Below, in pieces: positions 53,755 to 63,759 of a stretch of 64,000 nucleotides of DNA. A program made the position numbers and the translations under genes. Below the pieces are notes generated by a model. It ran no database searches. It saw nothing but the letters and a program-made list of their open reading frames with translations, and had not been told where the DNA came from. Source of the stretch: Undaria pinnatifida (Eukaryota > Sar > Phaeophyceae > Laminariales > Alariaceae); assembly GCA_012845835.1 (NCBI GenBank), contig JABAKD010000020.1, positions 16,156,306-16,220,305 on the forward strand, given 5' to 3'. The stretch's first letter is position 1. Every line of letters starts with the position of its first letter.

Positions 53755-54145
53755 TTTCGCACCCCCCCCCCCCCCCCCTCCCGCCCCCCTTTTGATCAAA
53801 ATCAGGCCCCCACGTCCTTAAAAACTCCGCCCTCCCCTCATTGGTTATTCGACTTACAGGATACACTTGATAAGCTGATGCATTTCCTTCCACAGCTGTC
53901 AGATTTTGTCCCCCTCAGAAACGGGTTTTATAGTTTCCGCGCACAGACTGCCTAACATCACCCTGTTGACCCTGATAGCTACACTGCCTGTAGTTGCAAG
54001 GGGAGTCGCCGACCTATATCCTTAATGAGGACACACAACCCATAATACGCGCGATCGGAGTATCACACACAGCTTGCAAAGATAAGTTTCGACAAAATAT
54101 TCGATCTCACAGCTGGAGGAGTGTATTTTAATTTTTCATAATATA
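53755..54145 (+). repeat. Family D, centre plus right arm
   Basis: Matches 52895-53293 closely: a C17 run, TTTTGATCAAAATCAGGCCC, TTCCGCGCACAGACTG, GCGCGATCGGAGTATCACAC, CTCACAGCTGGAGGAGTG. The left arm is replaced by family E units. Confidence 0.7.
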
Positions 54146-54540
54146 TATATATATTGTTAATAAAATCCAGACCATACGGGTTTGCTCACCGGACTCGGAC
54201 TGCATGTATGTGCTCGGTTTGCTCAAAATCTTTTTGGGGGGGAGTTATATTCATGACCATTGCTCATATAATTGGGATAGATCTCCAGCAAACTTAGGCT
54301 GCACAGGTCTCTGCCGTACGTCGCAGTTGTCCAAGCAAGGAAGGGTTGTCTCGCACTCAAGATAGTTGTAGCGGGTGGATATTTTCTTCTCGCGAGAGAT
54401 GGATGTCTAAATGCCACGATCTCTAGACGTGGTGCACTGTTTACAGTTTATTTTCCGAGGCCCGGCTCCTCTCTTTTAAGGAGAGCTCTGAACTCCGCCC
54501 AGACAAATTGACTTTTTGAGAGTAAACTGGAAAAAAATGC
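54146..54540. other. No gene seen
   Basis: About 400 bases without a recognised repeat or exon. Confidence 0.5.
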
Positions 54541-54640
54541 AACCTCAACGCCTTCATAAGTACTGGAAACCCTTTTGGGGGACAATTTTACTTGCAGTTA
54601 GTGTATGGAGGGTTTTGGGGGCCTGTAAAAAGGGTTTTAA
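54540..54640 (-). repeat. Family E copy
   Basis: ACGCCTTCATAAGTACTGG, AAACCCTTTTGGGGGACAAT and GTGTATGGAGGGTTTTGGGG match the E unit in reverse. Confidence 0.55.
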
Positions 54641-54689
54641 CCTATGAACAAAACCCATGGCCTTAGGTATACAGAATCGTAATTCAGGT

Positions 54690-55237
54690 AAAAAACAAGA
54701 ACAGTACCGTTTCCTCCGATTTAGGATTATAAAGGACCCGCGTCATTATGGAAAAAAAAAAAAAAAAATGCCACAGAGTCGTTCTGCGTTTGTTGTAGCC
54801 GCCGCAATTTTTCTGTAACGAAATCGCCGGTTTTGACACCCGAAAAACGGGTGCCCTGTGCGCCACCCCGACGTCGTCGTTCGATGGTCCTTTGTTGCAA
54901 GCAAGAAAATATGTACCAGGTAACTATTATTTTCATAGCATCCTTCATCGGGTCGAGCAGCAATGAAGTGTCCGTTAAAATAAATCGCGCTGGTTTTGAG
55001 GGAGGGGGGGGGGGGGGGGGGGGGCGTACTCGTTGCCGTGCATGGCCTTAGTCGCATGACCGTACAATCCTCGCATCCCTGCTATGCCGGGACGGAGCAC
55101 GTCGGGTTTTCATCGACCAGGCAGACATTGCTTGCTTGCACCAAGCGCGAAGCGCCGTGAGGTGTTCGGCGAGTTGCATGAAGGGTGAACTGCATCCTTT
55201 TTTTTGGGGGGGGGGCGGGGGCTGTCGTGGAATCAGT
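54690..55237. repeat. Family F copy, interrupted by a family C insertion
   Basis: Blocks shared with 59275-59620: GATTATAA, GCCGCCGCAATTTTTCTGTA, CGAAATCGCCGGTTTT, CCCCGACGTCGTCG, AAGAAAATATG, GTCGAGCAGCAATGAAGTG, then a G run. After the nested C copy the F end resumes: a G run, then GTCGTGGAATCAGTCC. Confidence 0.6.
55024..55200 (-). repeat. Family C copy nested in family F
   Basis: In reverse: GTACTCGTTGCCGTGCATGG, GACGGAGCACGTCGGG, GTGAGGTGTTCGGCGAG, GGGTGAACTGCATCC. It sits exactly between the two G-rich halves of F. Confidence 0.65.
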
Positions 55238-55316
55238 CCAGAATGTGCTAGTCCTCAATCGAAGCATTCGTCTATATAACGCAATGTAAATGTGGCCTAC
55301 ATTTGGGCCCAGACTG

Positions 55317-55420
55317 GTCACCTGGTACAACTTTTTGTGTTCAACGGCCAAGGTTGCGATTCTATTATCACCTGGTATAACTCTTTGTGTTCAACGGCAA
55401 AGGTTGCGATTATATTACAG
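55317..55420. repeat. 51-bp tandem duplication
   Basis: CACCTGGTAYAACTYTTTGT, GTTCAACGGC-AAGGTTGCG and ATTATATTA occur twice in a row (55319 and 55369). Confidence 0.7.
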
Positions 55421-55499
55421 CAGCAGCCGTTTAGCTCGGCGAGGTCGAGGTAACCCGTTCGAAACACGAAGACGCGTGCTGCGTTAGGGTCACTACAAT

Positions 55500-55850
55500 G
55501 GGGCTCCTCAACCGAGAAATCTACTAATAGATCATCTCAATCCAATATCTAGATCACACAGCTCATACAGCGCATACATATCATAAACACCATACAGCTC
55601 ATAAATATCATAAAGCTCATACAGCTCATACAGCTCATACAGATATAATATCTAGATCGTACAGATCATACATCTCATACATATCCAATATCTAGATCAT
55701 ACATATCATACAGCTCCTACAGCTCATATAGATCCAATATATAGACCGTACAAATCATACAGCTCGTACAGATCCAATACATATAGATAATCTAGACTAT
55801 CTACATAGACCCTCAATACAATTGATCATCGAGATGCAATATTTATCTGT
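55500..55850. repeat. CATACAGCTCAT / ATCTAGATC-rich repeat
   Basis: Short units CATACAGCTCAT, CATACATATCAT and CCAATATCTAGATC alternate for ~350 bp. Related in word content to 18.5 and 38.6 kb. Confidence 0.6.
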
Positions 55851-55974
55851 CAAGTTCTGATATTATTATACCTGGTATGCAGGATCCGTGCGGTTCGATG
55901 TCGTTGAATTTTTACGATATTCTTCGTCGCAATCGTACCTAACGTAACGAAGACCACTGATAGGGACAGCTTAC

Positions 55975-56134
55975 GCTATACCTACAATGGGATCCGAAGG
56001 GTGCGCCAGCTAGCGTTGGGGTGCGAAAGCAACTGAGTCAAATCGACACACGACGCGTATGAAAATACGTGGAAGTGTGTGGTGAGCTAAAGCTTTATTT
56101 TCCCCCATCCGCCCGAGGATAAAAAAAAAAAAAA

Positions 56135-56135
<1 letters not shown>
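55975..56135 (+). repeat. 5'-truncated copy of the 26.7-kb retroelement 3' end
   Basis: GAAGGGTGCGCCAGCTAGCG, AAATCGACACACGACGCGTA, GGTGAGCTAAAGCTTTATTT, CCCATCCGCCCGAGGAT then poly(A), continuing into CAA repeats to 56172. It retains the same tail as 28540-28586. Confidence 0.75.
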
Positions 56136-56173
<38 letters not shown>

Positions 56174-56431
56174 GGTAGGGCATGGGATTGATTGTTCATC
56201 ATCGGATTTCACTTTATCGGTTTCAAGCCAGGATTGGTTTTTGGTGTTCGATACAATTTGATATTGACCTCTCTCTCCTGAAATACGCAACATCTCAAAG
56301 GATTTTGGGATGCATCTCCCCCTTATTGTCGCCGAGAAGCGCGCGTCCCACAAGCACCAAGCAATGTAAGCCATCGTGTCTCCAGCATCATCCCTACCCG
56401 TTATTTTCCAACAAAAAAAGGTTGGTATATA

Positions 56432-56530
56432 TATGCGCGCGATCGGAGTATCACACACAGCTTGCAAAGATGAGTTTCGACGAAATCTTCGATCTCACAG
56501 CTGGAGTGTATTTTCATTTTTTATAATATA
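56432..56530 (+). repeat. Family D right-arm end
   Basis: GCGCGCGATCGGAGTATCAC to CTCACAGCTGGAGTGT, nearly identical to 53205-53276. A small inverted scrap (CTCCAGGTGTGAGATCG) follows at 56555. Confidence 0.65.
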
Positions 56531-56606
56531 TTATCAGAAGAAAACACACACTTCTCCAGGTGTGAGATCGAAAAATCCGTCGCTCGAGACGCATATTGTG
56601 CGAGGT

Positions 56607-57555
56607 GTTGAGGAATTAGTAGGGTATTAGTCCGTTTGACCACTTGCGAAAGGTTAACCAATAGCTTATCTTATCCAAACTAAGCCTTATAACATTTTCC
56701 CCCCCTGAAACGGCGGGATATAGCATGTCGGCCGGATGTACGTGCGGACCTGTCAATTAGATTATCCAAGCCGTTTCATTTCCTGGGGATACCATGGAGA
56801 GTATTTTTCAAGTTCGACATGGGGAAAATCTGAAAAGTTTATTGTTGTGGATGGTGGGGATCGAACCCACGACCCAAAAACCCATGGTCTGTCGACGACG
56901 CCATTGGTGGGGTATTAGTCCGTTTGACCACTTGCAAAAGGTTAACCCATAGCTTACCCAAACTAAGCCTTATAACACTCTCCCCCCCTGAAACGGCGGG
57001 ACAGCAGGTCGGCCGGATATACGGCGGACCTCTGTCAATATCCAAGCCGTTTCATTTCCTGGGGATACCAGGGAGAGTATTTTTCAAGTTCGACATGGGG
57101 AAAATCTGAGAAGTTTATTATTGTGGATGGTGGGGATCGAACCCACGACCCAAAAACCCATGGTCTATCGACGACGCCATTTTGTTAAGGAATGAGTGGG
57201 GTATTAGTCCGTTTGACTGCTTGCACAAGGTTAACCCATAGCTTATACCCAAACTAAGCCTTATAACACTCTCCCCCCCTGAAACGGCGGGATAGCAGGT
57301 CGGCCGGATATACCGCGGACCTCTGTCAATATCCAAGCCGTTTCATTTCCTGGGGATACCAGGGAGAGTGTTTTTCAAGTTCGACATGGGGAAAATGTGA
57401 AAAGTTTATTATTGTGGATGGTGGGGATCGAACCCACGACCCAAAAACCCATGGTCTGTCGACGACGCAATTTTGTTAAGGAATTAGTGGGGTATTAGTC
57501 CGTTTGACCACTTGCACAAGGTTAACCGATAGCTTATACAAACTAAGCCTTATAA
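56607..57555 (-). repeat. Tandem array, ~290 bp unit (3 full + 1 partial), with tRNA-like promoter in each unit
   Basis: Unit starts (GGTATTAGTCCGTTTGAC) lie at 56623, 56911, 57200 and 57491, a spacing of 288-291 bp. Each full unit carries, on the - strand, TGGCGTCGTCGAC (A-box-like), ATGGGTTTTTGGGTC and GTGGGTTCGATCCCCACCAT, which is a perfect T-arm and canonical B box. Units differ by few substitutions. The order fits head-to-tail repeats of a tRNA-derived sequence. No complete tRNA cloverleaf is present because the acceptor and D arm are missing. Confidence 0.7.
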
Positions 57556-57705
57556 CAGAGGTGTGTGTGATACTCCGATCGCGCGTATTACTCGGTATGA
57601 CATGTGTGTCCTCATTAATCATTAATAAGGGTGTAGATCGGCGACTCCCCTTGGGACTTAGTTACAGTGTAGTTTGTGCCAGGGTCAACGGGGTGAAGGA
57701 TATAT
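57555..57705 (-). repeat. Family D single-arm fragment
   Basis: GTGATACTCCGATCGCGCG, TGTGTCCTCATTAA, GATCGGCGACTCCCCTTG and CCAGGGTCAACGGGGTGA in D order. It fuses directly to the end of the tandem array. Confidence 0.6.
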
Positions 57706-58738
57706 ACCTGGTGATGTCATTTATGATAGCAGCGCTCCTCGCCGTATGTATCTTTCGCTTTCCTCTCGTCGTTGTCTTCTACTCTGAATACTACTCTAAA
57801 CACTGCATAAATAAGAAAATGTTAAGATAATAGATGGGATAAAGTGTAAATAATAAGTAAAAACGCAACCCGCATCACCCTCTTGTCGTTGAGCGCACAA
57901 TAACAGACAAGCACCCTTACTGAGACGTCGAATACAGAACGCACGAAAGACTCGAGAATGAGACGAGAAGAGCGACATGCGACTCGTCAACACGCATGTC
58001 CGTACGTTCTTATTCTACTACTACCCCTCCCGTGTTCGTGCGAGGTGTATGGTCGCGTGCTATATTCTTGGGCTCCTAAGCAGCATTTTCCAAGCGCTTT
58101 TTCGAGCACACGACCAAAAGAGAGAACAAGAAACGCTGGCTCGGTTTGGACACGAAACATGAGAAGACATGGTGGTTAGGGACCCAGCAACCGCAACGGT
58201 CTTGTAGGCCTCGAAGCATTCATGGGCCAACAACGCTTAAACAGTGAAATAGTGATGCGTTTCTAGGCTCTTGTCTCTTTTGAGAAAGATGCAGAGGTAG
58301 CACCCAAGTGTAAGTGACCGAAAATGTATTGCTCTTGTGATTGTGATGGGAAAGAGAGATCGGTTGAGAAGGCGCGTAGACGGCCAAAACGCGGAAGCGG
58401 AGAAGATACGAGAAACGTACTAGGAGAAACGTATCAGGAGAAAGAGAAAAGACGGCGTGATTCAAGGGTAGGGCTGACACCATCGCCTGATCATCTCGAA
58501 AAGAAGCACGCATACAGGGTAGCTAGATGTACTCAGCGGGCTGCTTGTACTGGCCGACTGCCCGCCCTATGTCAACAACGAAAACCGTCGTTCTCGGAAC
58601 ATTCCATGATACACATATATTACCAATTTCCCCGCCAACATATTGGCTAACTGACACCCGCCGCATTTAGCACCACAAGCCATCGTGAGGAAGTTTTTGT
58701 TAGTAAGGAAGAAGTCTGGCTGTATTTTGAACAAGTGT
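57706..58738. other. No gene seen
   Basis: About 1 kb with overlapping basic or Ser-rich short frames. Nothing recognisable. Confidence 0.5.
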
Positions 58739-58739
58739 A

Positions 58740-58895
58740 CCTCGACACATGTCACGGTATCCATGACCGCGGTCATGACCGATCATGACCAGCCATGGCT
58801 GCGGCCATGAGCGCGTTTCTTGGGCCATGACCGGCCAAGGACGCGGTCATTTACGCGTCCCACGAAACGCGGTCATGGCCGCGGTCATGGCCGGT
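58740..58895. repeat. Palindrome cluster (CCATGACCGCGGTCATG family)
   Basis: CCATGACCGCGGTCATGACC, GATCATGACC, GGCCATGACCGGCC and GGTCATGGCCGCGGTCATGG: about ten overlapping GGTCATG/CATGACC words in both orientations within 155 bp, giving strong hairpins. GACGCGGTCATTTACGCGTC lies in the middle. Confidence 0.7.
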
Positions 58896-58982
58896 AAACG
58901 TACACCATGCTGTTCCTGGGGCTCGTCGCTTTGAAGAGCTCCATGCACCTCTCCCAAACCACAAAAGTTCAAAAAAATAATA

Positions 58983-59199
58983 CAGGGCTTTCCACGGGTC
59001 ATGTCGATTCAGGGTAACCCCCGTCCCGACCCGCGAAACTTGAAAACCTTTTGACCCGATCCGACTCGTCCCGGACCCGTCCCGAGAGATTTCAGACACC
59101 TCCTGACTCCGGACCCGACCCCACTCGACCCGCGAGGTTTCGAGAACCTCCCGGTATGGTCGGCGGGTTCCGAGGGTCACGACCCGTGAAATGCTCTAG
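58983..59199. mobile_element. Family P inverted-repeat element (GACCCG-rich)
   Basis: The left end CAGGGCTTTCCACGGGTCA and right end GACCCGTGAAATGCTCTAG are inverted. The interior is dense in GACCCGAC/GGGTCGGG words. Family members lie at 62.15 and 62.49 kb, with pieces in intron 5 of the protease gene. Confidence 0.6.
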
Positions 59200-59274
59200 A
59201 AAAAGAAAAAATGATAGATTGGAACCCGGTGCACAATCCAATATGGCCTAGTAGGTGCAACAAGAAAAAAAAAA

Positions 59275-59622
59275 ACATACACCCGTGTATTGCAAAACAA
59301 GAATAATGGCACATTTCCCGACGAGTTTGGGATTATAAGGAGCAGCCCCCGAGTCATTCTACGGTAGCCCCCGCAACTTTTCTTTACCGAAATCACCGGT
59401 TTCAAAACCAGCTCCCGGTCGCATCTCCCGAAACTACGGCGTCCCTCGACACCCCGACATCATCGATAGATAGACCTTTGCACACAAGAAAATATGGGGA
59501 TGCTATTCATTTCAATGGCATCCTTCTTTGTGCGTCGAGCAGCGCTGAAACGTCCGTTAAAGAAAATCGCTTTCTTTTTTTTTTCGGGCGGGGGGGGGGC
59601 GGGCTATCGTAGAATCAGTCCC
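59275..59622. repeat. Family F copy, uninterrupted
   Basis: ATTTCCCGACGAGTTTGG, GCCCCCGCAACTTTTC, CGAAATCACCGGTTTCAAAA, CACCCCGACATCATCG, GTCGAGCAGCGCTGAAACG and a G run, ending ATCGTAGAATCAGTCC. This copy shows what the 54.7-kb copy looked like before the C insertion. Confidence 0.6.
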
Positions 59623-59942
59623 TCCTGTCATTAGAAAAAAAAGTGTAACGAAATAGCGAGAAAAATGCTATGGTTATCAATGCCATAATCGTGCCACGCG
59701 TTCACGCTTCCGGATTTCTCGTATCACATATCATCAATAAAATACATCTGCTACCACCGCTGCTCCACCCTTTCCTTCTCGTTCCATGATCCCAAAATCT
59801 TCCACCTTTATTGTGAGGCGGTACCCCCCTTCAACATTTGGATTTCTCTGGTCAGGGGAGTGGCTGTGGGTCCACGCCGACGCGGCTTGTGTAGCCTAGC
59901 CATGCTCTCGAGGGCGAAGGTCGGCAACGAAAATAATCTCAG

Positions 59943-60221
59943 GGTGCGACCCGGCCGACGAAACAGAACTTGAAGGATGATAGTGATACGGAGGCGGTAC
60001 CATTCAGGGATGAAGACCTGATATCAGCGTTAAACCTCTTTATGATGGGGCTGAGACTGGTTCGGCAGCAGTGGGGTACTTCGTGGATGGCCATGGCCGA
60101 ATCTCTCCGTCTTTTGCGTCTCGACCAGCCGGTGGTGTCGGGATTCCTCGGTTACCTGCGCGTCCACGCGGAGTTTGCACCCGTGCATTCGTGCGTTGTT
60201 GTTTGTTGGTCGAATCTGCAG
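59943..60221 (+). CDS. Orphan internal exon of an unknown gene (93 codons)
   Basis: Bounded by an acceptor-like AATAATCTCAG and donor-like CTGCAG|GTATGT, with an open frame throughout. It reads GATRPTKQNLKDDSDTEAVP, then DEDLISALNLFMMGLRLV, WMAMAESLRLLRLDQPVV and SGFLGYLRVHAEFAPVHS. Amphipathic helices and a mixed, non-repetitive composition make it look coding. The frame has no ATG before the helical part, so it is internal or pseudogenic. No neighbouring exon was found: upstream is repeat F and downstream is the CAT array. No family recognised. Confidence 0.4.
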
Positions 60222-60329
60222 GTATGTGTTTTTACATGGATTACGTGTGCGTGGCATTACCTCTGGAACTTCGGCAATGTCCGCATTATTGTCGCTGCTA
60301 TTGTACGTGCTAAATCGCCGTCGTCGTGA

Positions 60330-60678
60330 TGATCGTTGTTGTTGTCGTTATCAATGTTATCAGCACCATCATTCTCATCGTCATCATCAGCATCATCATT
60401 GGTCAGCATCATCAGCGTCATCCTCCTTCTATCATCATCACCATAATCATCGCCCATCATCATCACCATCATCACCATTATCATTATTATCACATCATCA
60501 TCAGCAGCAGCATCAAAATCATCATCATCATCGTCCTCCTTCTATCATCATCACCACCATCACCACCATCATCATCAGCATCGGAATCGTCATCACCATC
60601 ATCATCATCATCATCGTCATCATCATCCTCACCACCGTCATCACCATCATCATCATAATCATCATCATCATCATTACT

Positions 60679-60710
<32 letters not shown>

Positions 60711-60890
60711 CATCACCATCATCATGATCATCATGATCATCACCATCATCATCACCATCATCACCATAATAATCATCACCATCATCACCACTGTCACCAC
60801 CACCACCACCACCATCATCATCATCAACATCATCATCAATCATCATCACCATAATCATCATGATCATCATCACCATATCCTAATCACCGT
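60330..60890. repeat. (CAT)n / (ATC)n microsatellite, ~550 bp
   Basis: Imperfect CAT/CAC/CGT triplets throughout, on the + strand. All three frames on each strand are open for long distances, giving Ile-, Ser- or His-rich (+) and Asp- or Met-rich (-) pseudo-proteins. These are artefacts of the repeat. Confidence 0.9.
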
Positions 60891-60979
60891 CGGAGTTGAT
60901 TAAACATCGCGCGTGGGATCCATAGCAAATCATAAAGACGAACTCTCTCTCTGGAAACTATGTTGGTTCTTTAATCCAA

Positions 60980-61555
60980 CTAGTTGGAAACTTCTCTAAG
61001 CTTACCCTCCCAGCCGACGTGATCTCCTAGCCACTTCCTCCCCCTAGGCACCTCAGGAGCTGGGTGGTTGGGATTGACCGGCCGGTACGTGAGGCTCAGG
61101 AGCTGTTGGTGCGTTGCCCGGGACGGAAAAAGGGGCATCTTCCGGTCCACCGGAGATCTTCCCGTAAGGATGCCGTCCACCTCCGCCTCGTTCCCCTTGG
61201 TGCGGTTGTAGGCCATCTTTGCGCGGCAGAAATCGTACTCGTGCGTCACGCGCTGTCGCCGGCGCGTCTCGCTTGACGCTGATGATGATGATGACGACAA
61301 CGCTCTATCTGGTCTGCTACTCGTTAATTTGCTGGTGGCGTTGTGTGGTGTTGTCTCCGATTTGTTTTGGCTTGAAAGAGGCGTTTTTTTTGTTGTTGAG
61401 GCGGTGGTGGTGGTAGGGTCGTTAAGGCGGCGCACGGTCTCTGGGTAGCACTTCTGCATGTGAAGGATTTTCCGCACCGGGTGGTTTTTCTCAAGCTGCG
61501 ACATCTGGAAGATGGCGTCTTTGTGGTAGCGGTCATCCCACGCTCGATTCGTCGC
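60980..61555 (-). CDS. Last exon of an unknown - strand gene (about 191 codons)
   Basis: On the - strand the frame opens after an acceptor-like TTGTTGCCGTTGAAGGAAG (exon start about 61555; an in-frame stop lies just upstream at 61562) and ends at TAG (60980-60982). It reads ATNRAWDDRYHKDAIFQ, then MSQLEKNHPVRKILHMQK, a Thr/Ser-rich linker with a poly-Ser run, then RVTHEYDFCRAKMAYNRT and a basic Pro-rich end. The ATG at 61504 could also start it. The composition is non-repetitive outside the linker, and upstream codons remain protein-like, which favours a spliced exon. No domain recognised. A cytosolic or nuclear location is possible, since no signal or TM segment is seen. Confidence 0.5.
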   Translation of the reverse strand, partial: ATNRAWDDRYHKDAIFQMSQLEKNHPVRKILHMQKCYPETVRRLNDPTTTTASTTKKTPLSSQNKSETTPHNATSKLTSSRPDRALSSSSSSASSETRRRQRVTHEYDFCRAKMAYNRTKGNEAEVDGILTGRSPVDRKMPLFPSRATHQQLLSLTYRPVNPNHPAPEVPRGRKWLGDHVGWEGKLREVSN

Positions 61556-61619
61556 CTTCCTTCAACGGCAACAACGGCAGTCAGTACGGGCATTGATAGT
61601 AGCAACACGCAATTAGTTT

Positions 61620-62150
61620 GCACGCGGGAAAATATAAATTGAAATCAACCGAGATGGTCAGCGCGTGCATTATTTCGGTGGCACCAAGAAGAATATCGGA
61701 TATCGGTTGAACACTCAATATTTAGCAAATGGTCGTTCCCTAACGAACTAAAACGAACACGAATTCCCTCACATTTTGAAAGTCTGAAAATGTTGTGTTT
61801 TGAAACACAAAATCACTCTGTTTCTTTTTTTTCAGGAACCCTGCTTTTGGCATCATCAATTTAGAAGGTTGAGGTTCCGAGGCAGCGATAAAACATATAC
61901 AATGCTCCACCATGGCTGTGTACGGCAAATTACACTATGCACCTCAGCAGAAAAGTCGAAAAACACGATCCCAAGTCCGGATTCCTGACAAACAACACGA
62001 TTCTTCGCGAAAATTACAAGTTTTGCTGTCACGGTTCCTGAACTTTTTTTGTGTTCCTTATTAATGGGAACAGCCCTAATACACCAACATAGACTGTGTG
62101 CGCGGAGGGATACAGACCACGCACAGATTCCCAAGAGTTGTTGTTTTTTT
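61620..62150. other. No gene seen
   Basis: Upstream exons of the - strand gene should lie to the right of 61.56 kb, but none could be recognised here. Confidence 0.45.
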
Positions 62151-62152
62151 TC

Positions 62153-62345
62153 AGAGCTCTTCACGGGTCATGATCCGTCCCACGGACCGGGTCAGGAGTT
62201 GCTCAATGCTTCGCGGATCGAGTGGGACCGGGTCCTACGGGTGTTTGAAGTATCACGGGACGGGTCGGGTCGGGTCAGGATGTTTTTAAAGCTCGCAGGC
62301 TGGGACAGACTACCCTGACTCCACCTGACCCGTGAAAGACCTTGT
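62153..62345. mobile_element. Family P inverted-repeat element
   Basis: AGAGCTCTTCACGGGTCATG at left, CTGACCCGTGAAAGACCTTG at right, GGGTCGGGTCGGGTCAGG inside. Confidence 0.6.
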
Positions 62346-62491
62346 TATTGTTTAGTCGATTTTCGTAAGCTCGCACGAATGCTCGAGCCGATTGTGGGTG
62401 AGGTTCCGAGGACCGTGGATGCCGAAGACCGGGAGACCGTTGTACTTCTGTTGCATTTGTAATCCGTATGTCCAATGAACAATGGAATTTA

Positions 62492-62714
62492 CCAGGGCTT
62501 CCCACGGGTCAAGATTCGGCCCGCGGGTCGGGTCACAAAAGCTTTGCAAAAACTCGCGCGTCTAGTCGGGTCGGATCATGAGGTGTTCGAAATCTCACGG
62601 GTCGGGCTGGGTCGAATCACAGGAGGGTTTCAAATACCACGGGTCGGGTTGGGTGATCTTGACCCTGACCCGATCCGACCCGCGAGAAGCAATCCGATCC
62701 GTGAGAAGCCCTGG
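62492..62714. mobile_element. Family P inverted-repeat element, best-preserved ends
   Basis: The ends CCAGGGCTTCCCACGGGTC and CCGTGAGAAGCCCTGG are inverted. The interior contains GGGTCGGGTC, GGTCGGGCTGGGTC and CCTGACCCGATCCGACCCGC. About 223 bp, no coding capacity. The target duplication could not be fixed. Confidence 0.65.
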
Positions 62715-62719
62715 TGCTT

Positions 62720-63755
62720 ACGAGGGCACTGGGGTAGCTCTGGTGTCCTGATTGATAGTAACGAACTCGTACGCGATTTAGAACTCTACAAGTCTGTCCG
62801 AGATTTTATTTTTTTCAAACTACCAGTTTAATTACACGTGGACTATTTGCCATGCGGGCTTCGTGTGCCTCGCCCTGCTGACAATCTCACTAGCGTGTGG
62901 GTTCCAAGAATCCGGCCTCTCCGACTTCCGTGGATAATTGATGGGAAACTTTCGCACGAAGCCAATAGGAATCGGGAGCAAAACCCGCCTGTCATTCGTG
63001 CCGCCACTATGCTCATTGTTGTGATACTCTGTGCATGTTTTGGTTATGTAGCACTACGCACCGAGATACTGGGTCACGTCAGTTGTGTTCCATGGCGGCC
63101 AGGAGCGATGAGAGAGCGGGAGAGCAAAGCGAGTCATATGTGGTTCTGCGGTGTGCTCGTACGAGGCGGAGATAATGTTACCTGACCCTAAGGTTTACCC
63201 TATAGCCCTAAGCCTGACCCTACCCCCCCCCCCCCTCAATCTGAAGCTCGAAGTTGAACAGTGCGACGTGTGGTGTCGGAAAAAAAATAATCGTGCGCCT
63301 CTGGATGGCAAATGAAATAGTAGTAAATACAGCAGTGATTTAGTGCCTGGTAAGAAGTCGCTTCAGAATACTACAGTAGAGCCGGTGGCGATCAAGTTGG
63401 CCGGTTGCTCGTCTGACATGCGCGGCAGTATCCGCACGAGTTGCTTCCCTCCCCCGTTTTGAACTATGTCCAACATTGCGCTCTCCCTCGCGCGTATTCG
63501 TCAGTGCCGACGGGCACCAACCACAACCACCTTTTTACCCCACCTAAAAAGCCCCGTTCGGCGATGCGGACGCCAATACCTTCACCTCCTATCACACATG
63601 TGTGTTGGCCATTTTGATGCCCAGAGCCCGCCTGCGTTACAAAACAATATACGTCGTACTCGTACGAGTTTTCTGACGCCGCAACGCTCATCGGAGCGAC
63701 TCCACGACTCGCGTCATTCTTGTTTTTTGCTATGAAATTCCTTCAAATTTATTTT
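62720..63755. other. No gene seen; CCCTAA-like run at 63182-63236
   Basis: GACCCTAAGG, ACCCTATAGCCCTAAGCC then a C13 run: a degenerate telomere-like stretch. Open frames have no recognisable features. Confidence 0.5.
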
Positions 63756-63759
63756 TATC

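Noticed and set aside
56848-56904. Possible tRNA gene on the - strand
   Set aside because: A perfect T-arm is present but no acceptor or D arm pairs with it, and the sequence is repeated in each tandem unit, so it is tRNA-derived and not a tRNA gene.
56607-57555. CRISPR-like regular spacing
   Set aside because: The whole ~290-bp unit repeats without unique spacers, so it is an ordinary tandem repeat in eukaryotic DNA.
60175-60903. Long open frames rich in Ile/His/Ser (+) and Asp/Met (-)
   Set aside because: They are generated by the CAT microsatellite, which is open in all frames on both strands.
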